A stretch of 64,000 nt of DNA from contig OZ252103.1 of the NCBI GenBank assembly GCA_965248395.1, positions 620,001 to 684,000 of the forward strand, given 5' to 3'. Numbering within the stretch: position 1 is the first letter of the stretch; every line of letters starts with the position of its first letter. This DNA is from JAAXHH01 sp965248395. Its GTDB lineage: Bacteria > JAAXHH01. Both the position numbers and the translations under genes were made by a program. Under the pieces are notes generated by a model, which saw nothing but the letters and a program-made list of their open reading frames with translations, had not been told where the DNA came from and did not search any database. This document shows positions 60,445-64,000 of this stretch, one piece after another.

Positions 60445-62834
60445 TGTTCAAGAGCCAGTTCACCATAGCCCTGCGGCACATGAGCCGGCACAGGGGTCAT
60501 ACCGCCATCAAAATCCTCGGTCTGGCTGTCGGCATGGTCTGCGCCATCCTGATCTTCCTGTTCGTGCGCTACGAACTGAGCTATGACCGCTACCACGAAA
60601 AGGCCGACCGGATCTACCGGGTAACGCTCAACGACAGTGCCCGGTCGCCCCGTGAACTGGGTCCGGTGCTGCAGGCCGACTTCCCCGAAGTCCAGCACTT
60701 CGCCCGGTTGCTTCCCACGATCGGCACCTGGATCATGAAGCACGAAGACCGGATTTACTACGAAAAGAACGTGTACTGGGCCAACAATGCCCTGTTCGAC
60801 GTCTTTACCTTTCCCCTGGTCAGGGGCGATCTCGATCACGCCCTCGAAGCACCTTACACGGTGGTGATCAGCGAAGATACGGCCAGGAAATACTTCGGCG
60901 AGGAAGATCCCATGGGAAAGACGATAATCGCCGATAACGGCTACCTGCTGCTGACTGTCACCGGAGTCATGGAAAACATCCCCGAAAACTCCCATTTCCA
61001 TGCCGATTTCGTGATTTCTCTGCCTTCCGGATATGAGAAGTTCGGATGGACCCGGTACACGGAAATCTGGTACACAACCCTTTTCTACACGTACATCGTG
61101 TTGCCGGAAGGTCATTCGCCATCGGAAACGCAGGAAAAACTGCCCGATTTCGTGGAGAGACACGTTGAAGAGAGTTACCTGGAAGACATCGGCCGTTTCG
61201 AATTAACGCTGCAACCCGTCACCGACATCCACCTTTATTCTCATCTCGAAAACGAGGCCGGCGCCAACACCGATATTACCTATGTGTACATCCTGTTCGC
61301 CATAGGCCTGTTCATCCTGGTCATCGCCTCCGTTAATTATGTAAACCTGTCCACCGCACAATTCGCACACCGGGCCCGCGAAATCGGCATGCGCAAGGTA
61401 CTGGGAGCGTCCCGGAGCCAACTGATTCGACAGTACCTTGGCGAATCGATCCTGATGACCATCGCGGCCCTGTTGATTGCCCTGATGGCGGTCTATTTCC
61501 TTGCTCCAAATTTCGACGCATTGCTGGGGTTGCCGGTAACCGCGGTCCATGCGCTGCACCCCCTGTGGTGGTTCGCCATGCCGGCCATCGCGGTCCTCAT
61601 CGGACTCCTGGCCGGCGGTTACCCGGCCATCGTGTACTCCTCCATACGGGCCATTCCGGGGCTCAAGGACGGGCGGCCGTACCAACCGGGCGGGGCGTGG
61701 TCGAGGAAGATCCTGGTCGTTGTTCAGTTCATCATTTCCATCGCATTGATCATCGGCACGGGCATCCTGTTCAGTCAGTTGAACTTTATACAGAACAAGA
61801 AACTGGGGTTCGAAAAGGACCAGGTGATCATGATCCCCACGGTTGAAGAGGTGGCTGTCAACTATCAACCGTGGAAGGATGCCCTGTTGCAGTACGCCGG
61901 CGTGGACGGCGTGAGCCAGGCCGTGACCCTGCCTGGTTTGTTCGGAACGATCGGCCGGACTTCAACTGGCAGGATGCAGCGCGTCGAGGACCCGGACCAC
62001 ATCTGGCATGGCATCCAGGGATTCAGAGCCGCCGTGGATTTCGTGGAGACGATGGACATGGAACTGCTCGCGGGCCGGTCGCACCGCGGGTTATTCAGAA
62101 ACGACACGGAGTGGGAAAACATCGTGATCAACGAGGCGGCGATGGGAGTCCTGGGATGGGACACGCCCGGTGCAGCCATCGGCCGGCAGGTACGGTTCGC
62201 CAATGGCATGACGACAACGGTGGTCGGCGTGGTCCGTGATTTTCACTTTCGAACGCTGCACCTGGAAATCGAACCGCTCGTGCTTTTTCACGGAACAGGC
62301 CTGCACCTCGTGGTCCGGATCCAACCCGAAGACACCAGGCGTACGCTGGAATACATCGAAACGGCATGGTCGCAGTTCTTCCCCGATTTCCCCTTTGCCT
62401 TTACGTTTCTCGACGAGGACATCGACCGGTTGTACCGGACGGAAACGCGCATCGGATACTTTTTCGGCGTGTTTTCCCTGGTCGCGGTATTCCTTACCTG
62501 CCTGGGTCTTTTCGCGCTGGTCTCGTTCACGGTCGAGCGCCGTACCCGGGAGATCGGCATTCGCAAGGCGCTGGGCGCCTCCGTGCGCCGGATGCTGGCC
62601 ATGCTGTCCGCCGAATTCGTCGTACTCGCGCTCATCGCCAATGTCTTTGCCTGGCCGGCCGCCTGGCTGGCCATGGGGCGCTGGCTCGAGGATTTCGACT
62701 ACCGGGTGGAGATCGGATGGGGCATCTTCTTCGCTTCGGGCGGTGTGACCCTACTGATCACCCTGGTAACCATCGGGTATCACGTGATCAGAACAGCGTG
62801 CACCAATCCCGCGGAGGTGTTGCGTAGCGAGTAA
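60444..62834 (+). CDS. ABC transporter permease, FtsX/MacB-type (paralogue 2)
   Basis: A 796-residue permease, closely similar over its full length to the gene at 56682: MFKSQFTIALRHMSRHRGH, ISEDTARKYFGEEDPMGKTI, AREIGMRKVLGASRSQLIRQ, RTREIGIRKALGAS, NPAEVLRSE. It has the same two-half FtsX layout with two MacB-like periplasmic domains. The start ATG overlaps the ndh stop by one base; an ATG three bases earlier is equally possible. Large permeases of this class export peptides, lipids or drugs, or transmit mechanical signals, with a partner ATPase encoded elsewhere. The substrate is unknown. Confidence 0.87.
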   Translation: MFKSQFTIALRHMSRHRGHTAIKILGLAVGMVCAILIFLFVRYELSYDRYHEKADRIYRVTLNDSARSPRELGPVLQADFPEVQHFARLLPTIGTWIMKHEDRIYYEKNVYWANNALFDVFTFPLVRGDLDHALEAPYTVVISEDTARKYFGEEDPMGKTIIADNGYLLLTVTGVMENIPENSHFHADFVISLPSGYEKFGWTRYTEIWYTTLFYTYIVLPEGHSPSETQEKLPDFVERHVEESYLEDIGRFELTLQPVTDIHLYSHLENEAGANTDITYVYILFAIGLFILVIASVNYVNLSTAQFAHRAREIGMRKVLGASRSQLIRQYLGESILMTIAALLIALMAVYFLAPNFDALLGLPVTAVHALHPLWWFAMPAIAVLIGLLAGGYPAIVYSSIRAIPGLKDGRPYQPGGAWSRKILVVVQFIISIALIIGTGILFSQLNFIQNKKLGFEKDQVIMIPTVEEVAVNYQPWKDALLQYAGVDGVSQAVTLPGLFGTIGRTSTGRMQRVEDPDHIWHGIQGFRAAVDFVETMDMELLAGRSHRGLFRNDTEWENIVINEAAMGVLGWDTPGAAIGRQVRFANGMTTTVVGVVRDFHFRTLHLEIEPLVLFHGTGLHLVVRIQPEDTRRTLEYIETAWSQFFPDFPFAFTFLDEDIDRLYRTETRIGYFFGVFSLVAVFLTCLGLFALVSFTVERRTREIGIRKALGASVRRMLAMLSAEFVVLALIANVFAWPAAWLAMGRWLEDFDYRVEIGWGIFFASGGVTLLITLVTIGYHVIRTACTNPAEVLRSE

Positions 62835-62978
62835 CGCTGAGTGCGCTGTAGTGTGTGACGCAGATGAGAGCGAGTGACGCGGCCGAGAAGACTTAATAAA
62901 TGACGATCTTGTTTTGTTATCACAGGCTATGGTAGTAAGGAAAATCAGTAGATTAAAACCGAAGGTATGGAGGACCGA

Positions 62979-63734
62979 ATGAGTTCATCGCAATCGTGGG
63001 ATCCGGAACGATACGCCCAAAACGCCCGTTTCGTGGCGGAACTGGGCATGCCGGTGTTAGAACTGCTGGATCCGCAGCCGGGAGAACGTATCCTGGACCT
63101 GGGATGCGGTGACGGGGCGCTGACGGCGAAACTCGTCGAAATGGGGTGCAGCGTGGTCGGCGTGGACAGCAGCCCAGAACAGATCGAGGCAGCCCGCCGG
63201 ATCGGACTCGATGCCCACGTCATGGACGGGCACGGACTGACCTACGAAAACGAATTCGACGCGGTGTTCAGCAATGCCGCGCTCCACTGGATGGGAGACC
63301 CGGACGAGGTGATCGCCGGCGTCCAGCGGGCATTGAAGCCCGGCGGGCGTTTCGTCGCCGAATGCGGCGGCCACGGATGCGTACATACCATCGTCACGGC
63401 CCTTACGGAGGCACTGAAACGGCGCGGCCTGTGGGAGGTAGGCGCCAATCCCTGGTATTTCCCCACCGACCGGGAGTACCGCGAGCGGTTGACCCGCCAA
63501 GGGTTCGATGTGCGTTACATCGCCCTCATACCCCGGCCCACCCCGCTGCCCGGCGACATCGGCGGCTGGCTGGAGACCTTCGCCGAGAGCTTCACGTCCA
63601 GGGTGCCCGAGGCGGATCGTCCCGGTTTCCTCGACGAGGTTCGGGAAGTCATGAAGCCAGATTTATGCGATGAAAACGGGGACTGGAGGGCGGACTACAT
63701 CCGGCTAAGGTTTGCGGCGGTGAAAGTGGGATGA
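62979..63734 (+). CDS. Class I SAM-dependent methyltransferase (trans-aconitate methyltransferase-like)
   Basis: A 251-residue Rossmann-fold methyltransferase. The SAM motif I is ERILDLGCGDGALTAKLVEMG (residues ~35), motif II VVGVDSSPEQIEAARR, then FDAVFSNAALHWMGDPDEV and LKPGGRFVAECGG. This set is close to Tam-like or UbiE-like enzymes. The ATG at 62979 has GGAGG five bases upstream; an in-frame ATG at 62967 is earlier but has no such site. The methyl acceptor is unknown. It is the last complete gene on the plus strand. Confidence 0.85.
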   Translation: MSSSQSWDPERYAQNARFVAELGMPVLELLDPQPGERILDLGCGDGALTAKLVEMGCSVVGVDSSPEQIEAARRIGLDAHVMDGHGLTYENEFDAVFSNAALHWMGDPDEVIAGVQRALKPGGRFVAECGGHGCVHTIVTALTEALKRRGLWEVGANPWYFPTDREYRERLTRQGFDVRYIALIPRPTPLPGDIGGWLETFAESFTSRVPEADRPGFLDEVREVMKPDLCDENGDWRADYIRLRFAAVKVG

Positions 63735-63887
63735 TGGTCCTGTATGACTAGAAAACGTGCTGAGGATATTTAGGTGGACAGCAGTGACACGATTTGTCTT
63801 TCGTTCAGGGGGAAAGTCACCATTGCTGTTTCTAATACGCCTATAACTTAGAATTCCTGGGAGCTTGGTTTTTAACCATCCGGGAGT

Positions 63888-64000
63888 CTAAAGGTGAGAA
63901 AGTCTCTTAAGAGTTTTTCTATATCTGTTTATAAAATCATCTGGCGAACTAGGCGCAGCGCCATAGAACATGGCAGTGTCGATATTACCATTCTCTTCAT
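63888..64000 (-). CDS. C-terminal end of a minus-strand gene running off the window (unidentified)
   Basis: The minus-strand frame from base 64000 is open to a stop at 63888-63890, giving about 37 codons that read NGNIDTAMFYGAAPSSPDDF and then INRYRKTLKRLSHL. This looks like a genuine protein end: helical and basic, with no stops. Codon use is more AT-rich than in the other genes. Its start lies outside the window, and no family can be named. The 150 bases between it and the methyltransferase gene hold nothing recognisable. Confidence 0.4.
   Translation of the reverse strand, partial: EENGNIDTAMFYGAAPSSPDDFINRYRKTLKRLSHL

Overview
The window is high-GC, gene-dense bacterial chromosome with about 50 recognisable protein genes. 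I found no rRNA or tRNA gene, phage, transposase or CRISPR array by eye. The gene content points to the FCB side of the bacterial tree, most likely a Latescibacterota-like or Gemmatimonadota-like environmental bacterium. The clues are a GWxTD-domain protein, two ~790-residue FtsX/MacB-type permeases, a TonB-like protein, an outer-membrane barrel protein, a hopanoid hpnCDE set, a phytanoyl-CoA dioxygenase beside a Gfo/Idh/MocA oxidoreductase, and a Tat-exported class V aminotransferase. This placement is inferred from gene content, not from a phylogeny.

Layout. 0-5.7 kb (minus): surface glycan genes (polyprenol-phosphate mannosyltransferase running off the edge, YfhO-type membrane protein, GT2 glycosyltransferase, Wzx-like flippase). 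5.7-9.3 kb (minus): Tat-exported PLP enzyme, beta-barrel protein, GNAT acetyltransferase, TIM-barrel sugar isomerase. 9.4-13.4 kb (minus): ribB-hpnC-hpnD-hpnE, the hydroxysqualene route to squalene; hpnD carries a one-base frameshift. 13.5-17.4 kb (plus): a winged-helix / STAND ATPase / glycine-rich membrane regulator, then thiL. 17.4-26.1 kb (minus): Rieske protein, LysM lytic transglycosylase, queG, rny, a 655-base stretch with broken coding-like frames, ccmF, rpiA. 26.2-33.1 kb (minus): a tightly spaced seven-gene run (cyclophilin, M14 carboxypeptidase, amidohydrolase, SDR without the usual Tyr/Lys, cupin, beta-hydroxyacid dehydrogenase, small secreted protein). 33.4-37 kb: TonB-like protein, nucleoside-type MFS permease, APC amino-acid permease. 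37.2-41 kb (plus): three consecutive LacI paralogues, each with its own TTGACA-type promoter. 41-43.1 kb (minus): PhyH dioxygenase and Gfo/Idh/MocA oxidoreductase. 43.4-48.7 kb (plus): GWxTD protein, priA, SPL-like radical SAM protein, thioesterase. 48.7-56.5 kb: MSOX-type flavin oxidase, purB, a sodium:solute symporter with a 52-residue membrane partner, a rhodanese remnant, an SLC13 carrier, a MetE-like methyltransferase. 56.7-62.8 kb (plus): two paralogous FtsX-type permeases on either side of a type II NADH dehydrogenase. 63-64 kb: SAM methyltransferase and the tail of a minus-strand gene.

Several systems work together. hpnC/D/E should turn farnesyl diphosphate into squalene for hopanoids or sterols, though no cyclase is in the window. 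The 26-33 kb run looks like a catabolic operon for an unknown oxidised or aromatic substrate. The LacI trio, PhyH and Gfo/Idh/MocA genes suggest carbohydrate or small-organic catabolism under local control. Housekeeping genes (rny, priA, purB, thiL, ribB, rpiA, queG, ccmF) are interspersed, as in a free-living genome.

The best candidates for something not fully described are the winged-helix-STAND-membrane protein with its symmetrical promoter elements, the SDR that has lost Tyr and Lys, the LacI trio, the symporter microprotein, and the decayed gene fragments in the gaps. The fragments and the hpnD frameshift could partly be assembly indels. All calls rest on reading the sequence; no database search was run.
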